A stretch of DNA of 64,000 nucleotides from Syngnathus acus (lineage: Eukaryota > Chordata > Actinopteri > Syngnathiformes > Syngnathidae). The translations under genes and the position numbers were made by a program. Of the stretch, positions 23,579 through 37,100 are shown one piece after another. Numbering within the stretch: the first letter of the stretch is position 1; every line of letters begins with the position of its first letter. The stretch covers positions 2,105,342-2,169,341 of the forward strand of contig NC_051090.1 in the NCBI RefSeq assembly GCF_901709675.1, given 5' to 3'. Below the pieces are notes generated by a model. That model did no database searches. It was not told the origin of the DNA and was given only the letters and a program-made list of their open reading frames with translations.

Positions 23579-25312
23579 AGTTGATCCCTCTATGTTGACA
23601 TGCAAAAATAAAATGCAATGTTAAAAATGTACACAAAAACACACATTTCTCCAGTGATGATAGGCACTTGGGATAATGGGTGACATTTTGGAATGCAGTA
23701 CCGTTTATGATTAACCTACTACTAGGGAATATGGACTATTGGTTTATTCCATGAGAGCAAGTGAAACGTTTTTGTACTTCCTACTTAAACATAATAAACT
23801 GCACCGATCAAAACGATATTTTCCTGTCCTCTTTCGTGTTGATTGTTTTAAAAATAGTTGTGTTTCTGTTCAATAAATCATTAGTGAGGTAACGATCGTG
23901 TACGTTAGCTTTACGCGAGCCTGTGTGTCCACTTTGCGAATGTGTTGAAAAGTGCAAATCTATTTTTCCAATCGTCGGTTGCTGCCTACCTGTTATAACT
24001 CGTCCGTTCCCCTGCGAGTGTGAGTGAAGAACTGCACTTCCAGGGGAAGCCGGGTGCGAATTATAAACATGTTGAATGTTTTCCTCGGGAGTTGGTTTCC
24101 CTCTCACGTGAACGCGTCAAGTGGGCGCAAAGCCTTGTGGGAAATGTAGTTTTATCTCCCATATGGCTTGATGCCCACTGTGTTTGCATTATGTTTAGAA
24201 AAAGGCCTTGCTTTGTGACGTAATCATCCCAAATTTGAAGCTCGTATTCTTTTTTACCAATTGTTAGGGGGATAAGTTCTATTCAAATCCGGTTTGACAG
24301 GCATCGCTTAAGGAATTACTTATGTCAATTGAGAAGGGTGATCCAATTTTCATTGAATACGTTAATAAGAGCAAATAAAAATAAAATGACGTGTGCTCTC
24401 GCTTCGTTAAAAATTGGGCATAAATGTTTTTCTCGCTTCCAAAGTGAGCGTCGTAAATCGGGCAAAACACGCCTCTCCGGCAAGCGGATGTTGTCGAACC
24501 TTTTTAGCAGGCAGCAGCAGGCTCACCCACAGGGGAAAGGAGCAACAGAAGACGGCTAATTTGACCTCCAGTGTTTTTACCCTACCTCAACTGACTTTAA
24601 ACATCACGCCACCAATGTCGTCATTTCACCGCATGGAATATTTTTTAATGACTTCACCGTGACATTTTTGTTTGCCGTGTCCGCGGCGAGTTAGCATACC
24701 GGCTAGCGACAGGCTAACTGGGCTAATTCAACTATGGCAAGTGCGGGACTCTTTGGACTGGGATGACGAAAGCAGTTCGTCAAGGTCTGGCAATTATTAA
24801 CATTTACGGTCTACTGGTAGGTTTCTGGCGGTTGTAAGCGTTATGGAGAACTCCTTGGCAAGGACTACAGTTATTTGCCCTCATCTAATAAATGGGGAGT
24901 GGGCCTTTTGAACGTTACTATTCAGAAAGTCAACATTTGCTTTCGTGTGTGTGTGTACTCGTGCACAGCAAGTGGTGACACTGGATTTTAATTGCGTCCA
25001 CCAGGTATTAAACAATAATTTATTCGATTGCAAAATTAAAAAACAGAAGTCCATGTATTTGGGTTTCGTGTCACACATCCTGCTTCCAGTAGATCCGGGT
25101 GACAGCATGGAAAAGTCAACAACTGTTACGTGGAACCATTAATATGGCACTGATACAACATTCTCAGTCATTTACTGACAAGGGAGATGGCGTGCGAGTG
25201 CCTAAGGTTCGCTGTGTGGTAGTTATAGTTTCTAGCTGCTATTGTAACAAAATGCCAAGAGACTAATCGAGAGTCAAGTGAAATTGTATACATTGCTGCA
25301 CATCTGGCCACG
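23579..25312. promoter_or_regulatory. Divergent upstream region of npl and edem3
   Basis: About 1.7 kb separates the npl start codon (minus) from the edem3 start codon (plus). It should hold both promoters and the npl 5' untranslated exon(s). No coding sequence is convincing here. The short open frames are not family-like. Confidence 0.4.
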
Positions 25313-28300
25313 ATGCCATCGGCACTGTTTGTCTTGATGCTGCCGGCGGCGTTATGTAGCCTGGGACTTGCCATGTCACGGGATGAGAAGCTCAAGTTGA
25401 GGTGAGTGTCAGAAAAAGTTGCATTTAATCATGACTAAAATGGTCCTTAAAGTTGCTCATCTCTTCTCCCAAAAGGGATCAAGTGGTCGAGATGTTCGAC
25501 CACGCGTACCAGAATTACATGGTAAGTCATCGCTTTTAATTTCTTCAATGGACTGAATTGGATGTGAAATGCCCGCCTGCTCAAAAAAAAAAAAGAAAGT
25601 CAGATGAGTGCACACTTAACGTGTTATTGACCATTTTCCCAAGGACCATGCTTACCCAGCCGACGAGCTGATGCCGCTAACATGCAGAGGAAGAGTGCGT
25701 GGACTGGAACCCAGTCGGGGTGATGTGGACGATGCGCTCGGAAAGTAAGAACTGTTTGGGCTACAGTTTTTTTAAAAATGTCGTATGCTGTTTGGTTTTT
25801 TGCTACGTCAGTATTTTACTGCACGTCTTCTCATGAGTTAATGCATGTCTTGTAGGTTCTCGTTGACCCTCATTGACACTCTGGATACTCTTGTGGTGAG
25901 TAGCAGTTTTTTGTTTCTGTGGGATCAAGTTGCACAAAAATGAATTCACACTTCCGAAACGATCATCTGCTCACCAGCTTTTGAACAAGACGGTGGAGTT
26001 TGAGGCTGCGGTCAGGAGAGTCCTGTCAGACGTCAGGTTGGATAACGACATTGTGGTGTCGGTGTTTGAAACCAACATTCGAGTTCTGGGGTAAGGAAAA
26101 TAATCCCTTAACAGAATTTATTGAGAGCATTCTAACTGATCTTTCAAGGAACACAGCTTGTGTTTTAAGTAAATACATAAACTACCCAAATCACCCTTTT
26201 GGACCCCCAAAAAGCAGAAAATGAGATTTGTACGAAAAAATGTTGCATTTCTGACGCGTGCTGATTTCATCCAGAAGAGATCTAATGCTGCCATCTGCTG
26301 GCCATAGTTAATGTTTTTACATTCACAGCTAAATAAATGATCAAACTGCTCACGCACTCATTCGAAAGAAAAAAGAAACAGTTCAATGAGAAAATTGAGA
26401 AGTCATGGTACTGCTGTCAATTTTACCTTGCATTAACATTATTGTTTTTTATTTATGCTCTTCAGGGGTCTCTTGGGCGCTCACTCCATGGCTGTGATGC
26501 TGAAGGAAGAAGGACAGCACATGCGTTGGTACCAAGACGAGCTGCTGCACATGGCCAAAGACCTGGGCCTCCGACTGCTGCCGGCATTCAACACCAGCAG
26601 TGGCCTTCCTTACCCCAGGGTGGGATCTAAAACTGGGCCACTGCGTCCATAAGAGAAGAGGCAAGACTTGGAGGTGCCCCAGATATTTAAATTGTGTTTT
26701 CACAGGTGAACTTGAAGTACGGCGTCAGGGGGCCCGAGACACGGACGGGCACAGAAACCGACACCTGTACGGCATGCGCGGGAACCATCATCCTGGAATT
26801 TGCTGCCTTAAGTCGCTTCACTGGGGATCCAGTTTTTGAGGTTCGACCCATATTAGCAAATCCAGGCCATTACCTTCAAGCAATGAATAGAAATGGTTGA
26901 GCAACACATGTAGACTGGCCACATAAAAATACTCCCAGGAACATATTCTTTATCCTCACGTTTGCAGGCTCATGCCCGGAGAGCCCTGGACTTTCTTTGG
27001 GAGAAGAGGCAGAGGAACAGCAATCTGGTGGGAACCACCATCAACATCCACTCGGGAGAGTGGGTCCGCCGGGGTGAGAGGAGCACAGGGTGGTAGATGA
27101 GGTGGGAAGTAGCAGGTGGCAGAAGGAGGACGAGAGATGGGGAAGATTAGATTGCGCCACGGGCGCAGGAGTTGGGAGTGTTTGTTTGTGTGATGACTCA
27201 CCTGAAGATGGACGCACGCTTTGTTTCTAGACAGCGGAGTTGGAGCAGGAATTGACTCGTACTATGAATACCTCCTCAAGGCCTACGTTCTTCTGGGAGA
27301 TGACCAGTTTCTTCAGCGCTTCAATATTGTGAGTACGCACGCACGACACACGCAAACTGCTCATTTATTCTGTTGCCGGGCAACCTGATAGCAAACGAGA
27401 TCAATCAATATGTGATGTTTCCGATTTGTTGTACTTTGGGCGCTCACCTTGGGGTAGTGATTTTTCTTGAAGCCATTTCCTTCACGGTTTGTGTGATTTG
27501 TTCCTTCTTTTGGGGTTTGAAAATATGACTGCATTGTGGTTCCACTCAGCACTATGCATCCATAATGAAGTACATAAGCCAGCCCCCCTTGCTGTTGGAC
27601 GTGCTCATCCACAAGCCGCTGCTTCCCACTCGCACCTGGATGGACTCTCTGCTAGCTTTCTTCCCTGGTCTGCAGGTCAGATTTGATCATGTGGAATTGA
27701 TTTTTTTTTTATTTCTCATGACATGATTGTTTCCTCTGTTGACTTTCCAGGTGTTGAAGGGAGACATCCGTCCTGCCATTGAGACTCATGAAATGTTGTA
27801 TCAAGTCACCAAGAAACACAACTTCCTCCCCGAGGTAACCCGTCCCACCGACTTCAATGTCGGCTTACGTACAAGCTGGGGTTTTCCCAAAACTTGATCC
27901 ACATGAGCGCAAACAAGACAAACTGGTGTATCTTCTTTATTGCAAAGTTCCCTCAAATACAATCGCCATCAATTATTCGAAACAAAGGTTTGCTCATCTC
28001 TGCCATGACCAGGTCCAAAAATATAACTATGTTTAAATCAAGTGTTTTATTTTCCTGCATGTGCCCCCCCCCAGGCCTTCACGACAGATTTCAGGGTACA
28101 CTGGGCCCAGCATCCTCTGAGGCCAGAGTTTGCCGAGAGCACCTATTTCCTTTACAAGGTAAAAAAAAAAAAAAAAGTCAATGCAGATGTCTCATTACCA
28201 AGTACTTACTATTTTGAATTTTTGTAATTTGTGACATTTGACTAAAATGCTACGCAAAAGTAAAACCTATACGTGAGGGTTATCATGGAACTTGTATGGA

Positions 28301-31300
28301 ATAAGGACAAAAAAATTGAGGCTAAAATTCTCTCACTCCAGGCCACAGGAGACCCGTATTATCTCGAAGCGGGTCGCACCATCATGGACAACCTCAACCG
28401 CTTTGCTCGGGTCCCGTGCGGTTTCGCTGCCATGAAGGACGTGCGGACCGGCAGCCACGAGGACCGGTGAGAATTGGATTTGTAGGGCATTTTAAACAGA
28501 ACACCAAACGGATGCCGGATTTAGTACAAACGGTGTCACTATCAACACGATTCCGTCGTAAACATGCAAATGTAATATCTCCTCAGAATGGACTCTTTCT
28601 TCCTGGCCGAGATGTTCAAGTACCTTTTCCTACTTTTCGCTGACCCGGAGGACCTCCGCTTCGACGTGGAGGACTACATCTTCACCACCGAAGCACATCT
28701 GCTGCCTCTGTCGCTCTCCACAACACCTCACCTTTCATCCGTCCCCCCAAACGGAACGGTAATTACTCACGTCGGTCTTAGCGAGACACATTTAAACGCA
28801 TCGCCTTGTAACCCGAGGCCATGCGGTCCAGATACCTCAGTCGAAGCAGGAACTGGACGACTCCAACTTCGACTGGACCTGCCCCAACACGCGTCTCATG
28901 TTCCCCGACCCGGCCTTCCCACGTAACCTGAGGGAACCCATCCGGAGCGCGGTGGACAAGAGCTGCCCGCGGCCCGCCGCTTACAGGTCATTATTTGCTC
29001 ATTCGGTGGGGACCGTGGCTGCAATTGAGCGGGTCGTCCCGATAGAACCTCGCTTGTTTGTTCCTCCATCCAGGCAGCCCGGCATGGGAGCCCCTCCTCT
29101 GAGAGCTCAGGACTTCATGGCCAACAACCCAGAACATCTGGAGCTGCTGAGGCGGATGGGCGTCAGCCTCATCCACTTGAAGGATGGCAGGGTGCAGCTG
29201 GTGCAGCATGCCGCGCAGGTACGCAAAAGAAATGCTCTCATAGAATCGTGTTCCGGTAGTCGTGACTCAGTCTCGACTAAAGGATAAGGATGAGTCAAAA
29301 TAAGGCTCATGATGACGTCATTCGAATTCCTTCATGAACTGGCATGGTGACATTTTCACATTCGTAATTCATCCAACAACAAAGAACAGTTAATAATAAA
29401 ATTGGTGGATCGTACGTCAAGGTACCACCGTCCGGCTTGTTGACTCACTCGTGCCGATGTCACCTCTTCCCAACGTAGGCGGTGAGTCCCATCGCAGCGG
29501 AGGATGGCGTCCGCTTCATGCAGGAGATGATGGAGCTCTCCAGCCAGCAGCAGAAGGAGCAGCTGCCTCCCCGAGCCATACAGATCATCTCGCATCCCTT
29601 CTTCGGCCGCGTGGTGCTGACCGCCGGCCCGGCGCAGTTCGGCACCGACTTGTCCAAAAGCTCCGCGGGGGTGAGCTGAAGCACAGACGTCAAATATACG
29701 TCCAACTAAAGCGCACACGTTAAGATAAATAAACTCTTGTGCGCAGGTCCGAGGCTTTGTCACCGTTGCCCAGCCGTACAGCGGCTGCGACGAGATCACC
29801 AACAGCGAGATTGTGCGGGGCCACATCGCTCTGCTGCAGAGGGGCCAGTGCATGTTCGCCGAGAAGGCGCGGCACATCCAGAAGGCCGGCGCCATCGGCG
29901 GCATCGTCGTCGGTGAGCGCAATGAGAAAAATGAACCCGCTGATGTGATTAGCCGCCGATTAAACGGATTACCTGCAAGACAGACGGTCAGATAAGTCGC
30001 GTGTGATGACCCGTTAATTGGGTTTCTCCTGTGCTGGGCTTGGCCACGATTATTTTCCGCAGCAACACCACCACACTTGATTCTGAATTCTCATTGTTTT
30101 TCTGAGCCGTAAAATAACCTCTCTCCCCCCAAGAAATATATATGATAAAATAATTGGTGGAAGAATTTGAAAATGGGGGTTGTAATTGCCTAAAGATGCC
30201 ACACGGTGGCAGCAAAGCACTGCAAAAGAGACCGCTATTCCACTGTGGATTCATTGATTCCCGGTTGCCGTTGACAACACAGGCAATTAGCAAAGCACCA
30301 TGTATCAAACATGTGAACGACCATGAACCCACTATATTGAGCAGATCATTTACATCTTACGCGAAGATATTCGGAATGCAACAAAAAGTCCAATTCTTTT
30401 GTCAGACGACAGCGTGGGAAGCAGCAGCGACACGGCGCCGCTCTTCCAGATGGCCGGTGACGGCCGCAACACGGACGACATCACTCTGCCCCTCCTCTTC
30501 GTCTTCTACAAGGAGGGCAACATCCTGCTGGAGACGCTGAAGGAATACAGGGAGGTGGAGGTGCTGCTGAGCGACAAAGCCCGAGACAGAGGTGAGCGTG
30601 GCCCTTTTGTTTGTTTGCGTGTGCGCCATCGCTGCCCTTTATCACGCCTAACCAATTTGCCTCGTGAATTAAAGATGAGGCTCGGCCGTTCCCGGCACGT
30701 TTGACTCACTCCCAAGCCACTGGCTGTGGTCACATCAGTTTATCAATCTGAGCCAACACGTACCTCCTCCCCTCTTCTCGCTCATTTGCCTTCTCCTCTC
30801 TTCCCCCTCTCATTTTGTGGGCAAACAGCTGCCATATTCAAAGGTAAACCTCTTCCCGGAAGTCTGTTTGAGGGCAGTAAGTAATCCTTTCTGCTTTTCT
30901 ATCTGCTTCCCCCGCTCACGTCTTCTCGTTTTTACAGTACAGTGAACCCCGAGATACATTACTGACACCATCTGCATAGGACTAATATTACTTTGGATTC
31001 ACTATCAGTATGTCCCAATGTCCTTTTTACTGCCCACTGGTGGCCAAGGTGTGTCATGATCCGTCAGAAGGAGCCGCACAATGTCCATTGCACTGATGCA
31101 AAAGAAACGAGTCATATTCTATTCAATTATTACCGATGAAAATCGTTAATAGAGCAGCAGGCCGAACAATTAAACGGAATATTCCAGGGGTTCGCCGTAA
31201 TGTTATTTCCTCCACCGGCACCAGCCTCTCCTCAGCCTTCCCACACATTTCCATTTGTGTTATCTGTGATTTTCCCTCCTGGCTTCACTCCTCTTTTCTT

Positions 31301-32068
31301 ATGCTTCCTTTTGTTTGTTTCTCACCAAACACTAGTTTACAAGTCTGGACACAGTGGCAAAACTGGGCATCATTACAACAGTAGCAAAAAGTAGAGATTT
31401 TCATTGGAGCTGAATCGGATTGACTTTTTTTTTTTTTTTCCTGTTGACTCGAACAACCTGTTTACAAAGAAAAGGAGGTTCGTCATGACCTTCCGTTTCT
31501 AGTTCAGTGTGTATTTATGGAAAGCACACTTCAGGAGGAATAGTAAGTAACCCTGCCAGAATGCTCGCGCAACTTTTCGGCTTCCTTTCGGCTGAGAGGG
31601 GGAGAAAAATTCCATCCTGTGACTCATCACGGGCGGGCATCACGCCGCTCCGAGCTGGCAGCGTCTTTGTGAAGAGTGCTCTATTTTTGCGCATCTCACA
31701 TCCTTTTTTGCGTCTGCGCCCACCGCTCGCCTTCCTTTTCAGGCGCCGACGTCCAACAGGCGGAGGCGGACTTCCAAACCGAGGCCACCGCGCCGACGGG
31801 ATCCGAGTCGGAGGTGACTGCGGAAGATCAAGGCGCCGCTCCGGCGGAAGGTGAGGACGTCGGGTCGGCGGAGGACGTCGGGTCGGCGGAGGACGTCGGG
31901 TCGGCGGAGGACGTCGGGTCGGCGGAGGCCGACATGCCGAAAGCGGACTCCGGGGAGGATGAGGAGCCTAGGGATGACGCGGACGGCGCCGACCAATCTG
32001 TGGACCAACTGGCTGACTGGCGGGACGACTTGGAGGCCTTCCGGCAGATGGAGAAAGACGAGCTTTGA
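25313..32068 (+). CDS. edem3: ER degradation-enhancing alpha-mannosidase-like protein 3
   Basis: Coding exons join in phase: 25313-25401, 25476-25521, 25644-25744, 25856-25895, 25978-26090, 26466-26619, 26706-26840, 26968-27073, 27231-27328, 27550-27675, 27751-27834, 28075-28158, 28342-28466, 28587-28758, 28832-28986, 29074-29218, 29479-29670, 29747-29912, 30406-30591, an optional exon at 30829, and 31743-32068. This gives 880-896 residues. A signal peptide (about 1-20) precedes a GH47 domain (about 45-500; [53 protein letters not shown]). A protease-associated domain (about 640-760; [17 protein letters not shown]) and an acidic tail ending KDEL follow. EDEM3 trims mannose from misfolded glycoproteins in the ER lumen, marking them for ERAD. 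The exon ending at 26840 uses a weak GTTCGA donor. Confidence 0.97.
30829..30876 (+). CDS. edem3: Optional phase-1 exon of edem3 (15 or 48 nt)
   Basis: An AG acceptor (gcaaacag) at 30821-30828 is followed by CT-GCC-ATA-TTC-AAA-G. Two donors are usable: GTAAAC after 30843 (15-nt microexon) and the stronger GTAAGT after 30876 (48 nt). Both lengths, and skipping, keep the frame between the exon ending at 30591 and the last exon. The peptide of the longer form reads [15 protein letters not shown]. Its use is inferred from splice signals only. Confidence 0.5.
31853..31924 (+). repeat. In-frame 18-bp minisatellite (4 copies) in edem3 last exon
   Basis: Four exact copies of gaggacgtcgggtcggcg encode EDVGSA repeats in the acidic tail before KDEL. 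Confidence 0.97.
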
Positions 32069-33957
32069 CGCTCCCGTCCAACGGTGACCCGACGCCGTCG
32101 GCGCGCTCGCGGCCTCATCGGCGGACCGCACGCAGTCCCAAAGCGAGTCTGGCCCGCCCCGAGTGGACCACGATGGAGACCTCTTAACCCTGCTTGATGA
32201 CGGATGACAGCTAGGGTTGCAAAATTGCGGGAATTTGAAAAGTTGGAAACTCTCCATTCAAGGAGGAGTTTGCGGTTTTTAAATCGCAAACAAGATTTTA
32301 ATGTAATTCTCGTCAAGTTTCCAATTTGGAATGTTTCCAAAGTTCCCATGGACTGCTACGTGAAAATCTTTTCAATTCTACTCTTACCTCACTGACATTT
32401 CGTGACCATAACTGATTCCTATCAAATGGACAGATTTTGTATTTTGTGTATAAGACCAGTGTTTCCCAACTAAGGCACTTCTCTCAAAAAGTTCAGAATA
32501 TCCAGCTTTTGGGTCAAATAGCAAGTTAATTGTATATTCGAATATCTAGTGGAAGAGTACTTGATTGTTAGGCCTGCCACTATGTGTTGCTGGCGTGGAC
32601 GGATGCAGATAGAGAAGGTAAATTCATTTGCTTACGTAATCAAATCTCTGGTTGGAATTGGTTAATTTCCCTCAACGTGGTTGGGAATCATTGATCTCCA
32701 CCAATCAGTGAGTTTTGTCACTGCGTTTTGTTCTCTGAGGAATTAAGGAAAATGGAGGGGCAGGTTCTATAGAAATCAACAGTTTTCTCTTTCGTATTTG
32801 TTTAATGTAACTAACATCAGATCCGTGGTGGTCATTATTTGCGCTGGTGTCCTATGCATTGCAGACTTTTTGTAAAAAAAGAAGAAAAAAAGAACATCTT
32901 TCATTCATCAGTGGATCTTTATTTAATTAAAATTTGATTTGAATTTCTTGCGCAATATGAAGTGTTTGGGAAAGGTCTAAAACTGTGTCATTGGGTGCTG
33001 CTCCGAGTGGATGCTTAATGAGAAACCAAACATCATTTCACCTCGTCAATTCACGACTCACAAAAAGTTTGGAATCTGCATGAAAATGTATCCAAATGAA
33101 TCTAAAATGTGCAAGACCGTGTACAGGTCAACATGATGACATTTTCTGTGCTTATTGACTGAACTAACGCAAAAAGGTGTTTGCTCGTAACCGTTCAAGC
33201 CACAGCAACGTGTCAAGCCTGTATTTGCCACCCTACGGTGTGAAACTATGAAAATGATGATGAGCAGAAAGAATATGAGAAACAACACTGATGAGTAACT
33301 GAATAAAACGTGAGACTTTCGAGGATCATCTTGTTTCTGTTTGAACATGCATGAGAAATGGCAATACATTGCAATTTTAAGGGTTTACAGTGGGGAAAAA
33401 AAGTGCAGGAAAAGTTGTGCAAAGCAAGTGACTGTCACATCTTGATTGAAATCGGCTGCCTATTAAATGATTAATGTTGTATACATTATAAATACACGAC
33501 CTTTAAAGGCGTGAGGAGTTGGAGGGGGGGCAATAGCTCATCTTGTTGGATTACTTTCACTGCTGGGAGAGGAACAAGTACTCACTCGTGTACTTTAGAT
33601 GTACAGATATTGGTACCTGTAGTCAACTCAAAAAGAACAGACAGAAGTATAGTTAATGTACATTAAAAAAAATCTGCCTGATTACAGAAATCAAATATTT
33701 ACATAATGGGGGACGCCCCAATACAAAACAAATAAATCAAAAAATATAAATAAATACTGGACCAAAAAAAATCCGCGAATATGCTGGAGTCCAGCTACAA
33801 ATGTACTTTACTTCGTTAGAGTAACGAAGTATTTACTGCTCAGGAAGTGGGTTGGCCTCCGTCTCGTCTCGCGCTGTGATTGGTGGCTTTGCTCCGCGGC
33901 AAGATGGCTGCGTTGGCGCCCTCACTCAATAGCGGCATCCTGCTGGAATGACGCAAG
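32069..33957. other. edem3 3' region and intergenic sequence
   Basis: No gene is seen. A poly(A)-like AATAAA at about 33302 could end a long edem3 3' untranslated region. The remainder is AT-rich without recognisable structure. Confidence 0.35.
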
Positions 33958-34107
33958 CCGCACACTTCGCCTTCAGTCCTCCGGAGACTCGCAGTCACAT
34001 ACCCGCCCGCCCGTCCGACCCACCGCCGCTGCCGAGCCCGGAAGAAGACGGAGCGGCCTCACCTCCCCTCCAAGCCTGGACTGAACGGAACCGGCGCCTC
34101 TTGCCTC
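33870..34107 (+). promoter_or_regulatory. Probable promoter and 5' untranslated exon of the C1orf21 homologue
   Basis: A GC-rich stretch has an inverted CCAAT box (gattgg, about 33878-33883) and an aagatggc motif typical of YY1 sites. It ends in a strong donor, gtaagt, after 34107. It precedes the coding exon at 39903, which has a good acceptor at 39859-39860, so I infer a 5.7-kb first intron. Confidence 0.5.
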
Positions 34108-37100
34108 GTAAGTACTTTTGTTTGCCTCCATGCGCTTCCCTCCTGGTTGTTGTTTCTTTCCGCACGCCGGCCGGGGTTGTGTGCTTGTCGAGTTCCAACC
34201 GCGGAGCACTTGAAACCGCTTTGGTCGGGCTTCGTGTGTTGTCGACACTCCTCCACCCTCCACTCCACTCCCTCCCCGCTTCGCGAGGCCCCTCAGCCGG
34301 GGAGCAGCACTCAACAGATGGAAGGAAGCCACAGTGCTTGCCAGCCTGCCGTTCAGTGGAAACCAATTGCTGCACTACGTCAGCCTTTCCCGAACATTTA
34401 CGGAGCCAAGGCGTTTAGTCGTATTTTACATTAGAAAATCAGAAAACTGTCACCCAAAAAGTTTGAATTCACAAGTTTTATTTGGACCAAGTTCCATAAT
34501 TATGAAGTGGCGGCTGATGATGGTGCGGAGAAAAAAAAATTGCGACCCTCTTAATGCGAGCTGCAACAAAAACTGCGACCAGGTTTTGCAGAATCTTGTG
34601 CACGCTCTCTCTGAGACTGCTGGCCAACTTTGCTGGACATCAGAATTTGGCCCTGCCACATCGGTCCCCCCAAAGTATTATTTTCTGTTAAATGGATTGT
34701 AACTACGTAGTGATGTCACAATGCAGAGTTTAGCTGTCTGGCGTGGTTCATGACTGCTCCCGGGGGCCCACCAGAGCGGTCAGGTGTGACAAGGTGGTCT
34801 AAAGGCAAACCCCCCGAAGTCAGCGTAACGTGATCCCGCAGGCTTGGGTGTCTTCTCTGCCCTTCAGCTGGCCTCAGCAGCACAGAACAATAAAAAAGCT
34901 GCATTCAGTCGTCTTGTTGCGGCGCTGACGAGGATGCCGCGGGTTCAGAGTCCATCAACTGGGTTCGTCATGTTCTTCCGCATCTTGCGTCTTCCCTACC
35001 GTGATTCCCAGGTGTGCTGCTGGGAATGATCCAAATTCCTGAAAAGTCCAAATGCTTTCGCACGCTTCTTTAGTTGAAGTTGAGTGTAAAACTGACACGT
35101 CAATCAAAATAGTCTTCATTGCACTCAGCCATCGTTGCTGCATTCGTCACGCCATGAGAAGTGTTTGCAACCTGGCGGCTTTTCTTTCGAAACGTTTGCC
35201 GAATATGACTCACTATTCGTTTGTATCGAAAACAATAGCGCCGCGATGAGACGTGAAACGGAGCGCTGGGGCGAGATGGAACCTTCCCCGCGGCGGCGGG
35301 CTTGCCAATTAACTCCCAGATTGATTCATTTCCTTCAAATGAGATCATTTTCAATGAATATTAATGGCTGGCTGCTTGGTTTGTCTTTTGCTTTGGAGTT
35401 GCCAGCAGCTGCGTTCGTTGCAAAGCCAAGAGAAAGTGGAAACACTTGTGCCACATCCAGTTGAAATTCTATTCCAGGTAATAAATAGAACATTTAGTAT
35501 CACGAAAAAAACCATCAATTAACTATTAAAAATGATCAAGGATAAAATATATATCGGTATAAAAGCCGAGATATGTGTAAGCTTCTGATTCACTGCTCGT
35601 ATTGTGGACACACCATAATATTTACTCAAGCCAGGCAGCAAATGCTGCAGCGCTTCTCTAGTCCCACTTTAAGACCTCCATCAGCCTGACAAGCCTGGGG
35701 AGGTCGCCAACACACACACACACACACACACACACGCTTGACAGTCCCTGGGAAGTAACGAATCCCTTTTCTGTACTATAGTCGATTTTTCAGGTAGTAC
35801 TTCGGTTGAGAATGTTTTTGTCCGACATCTATTTTTCTTTCGCGTCAAAGAGTTAAGTCGGTACTTTTGGCAGCTTTCGTAACACTCGCTCGTATCTCCT
35901 TGAGTCATCGTCTAGTTGTTGTAAGTAGCGCGACAAGGGATGGAGGATTTGAACGGGTGAGGGGCGGGGGTGCCGGCCGACAGGAGCTGCTCTGTTTTCC
36001 AGCCTGAAAAAGTGCTCACTGATTGACAGCATGGGACTTGTTGCATAGCTGTGGCATGTGCTGCAGAAGATTGTCAAGTTGTTACGCACACACGCGCACT
36101 CTGGCGGCACGCCCGCTTTTTCACTACAGGCCCCTAAAAACCAGTCGAACTTAAATAGACGCTTTACTCTGCGCGGACCTCGGTAGTTCGTCATAAAGGC
36201 GAGTCGCTGAATTGTTTTTGTCGCTTGTTAAATATTGATTGTGAACTGCAGTGATACACGAGCCAGACAAATGTGACTTATGGAAGTTTGTTTCCAAAGC
36301 AAATGTAAGGGGCCCTTAGATACGTTCCCTGGGGTGCTCCATCCATCTGTGATTTCTGTTTGTTTACATTTCTTTTAGTAGTATGTTATGACATACTGCT
36401 AGCGTTTCATGTCAAGTGTTTGTAAGATATCTCAGAATATGCTGTCAGGATTTGTGGCTGTTCTCCTCAAAGCGGGCCAGGTCACAATGTCTGGCGTGAA
36501 AACGATTTGTCAGTGTTGGGACAGAGGCATCCTTGCCATGAATTGAATGCTTTGTTGATCTTTTTGGAAGGTGTCATCTGCTGTCAGCAGTTGTGTTTTG
36601 CAAGCCCTCAGAGCTCACATGGCGCTGGGGAAAAACTTTCTCCGCGTGTGCTTTTACGAGTCCGTCATCAAGAGAATCAAATAAAATGGGGCGATTAAAT
36701 CCAAATATGACGGAAGTCGTAATTTTATGAAAAAGTTTCGTTTTGGAAGAATCAAAAATGATCGTGTGCCAGACAAAAATAGTTCAATGGTGAGAAAAAG
36801 AAAAACGTTCCCGTAATTAACCACTTATATCGCCTACCCCCCCAAAAAGCCGATGTGAAAGTGTGAAAAGTCGTCACTTCTCCATCCAGGATTCGGATTG
36901 TTGAAGCGAGAAAGGTGCAGGCGTGAGCCACTTTTGAAAAAGGGGGCCTTCCCCCCCGCTCACGCTTCCTGCTCGTCTTCCTCTTCTTGTTCGCTTGGGC
37001 CCAGCCCGTTTTTCAGGCTCGGTGCCTCGGGCGTCTGCGGAACCTTACGGCTCGCTCGTTGCTCCTATACACCTCCTTATGCAACTCGTCTCGCCCTCTC

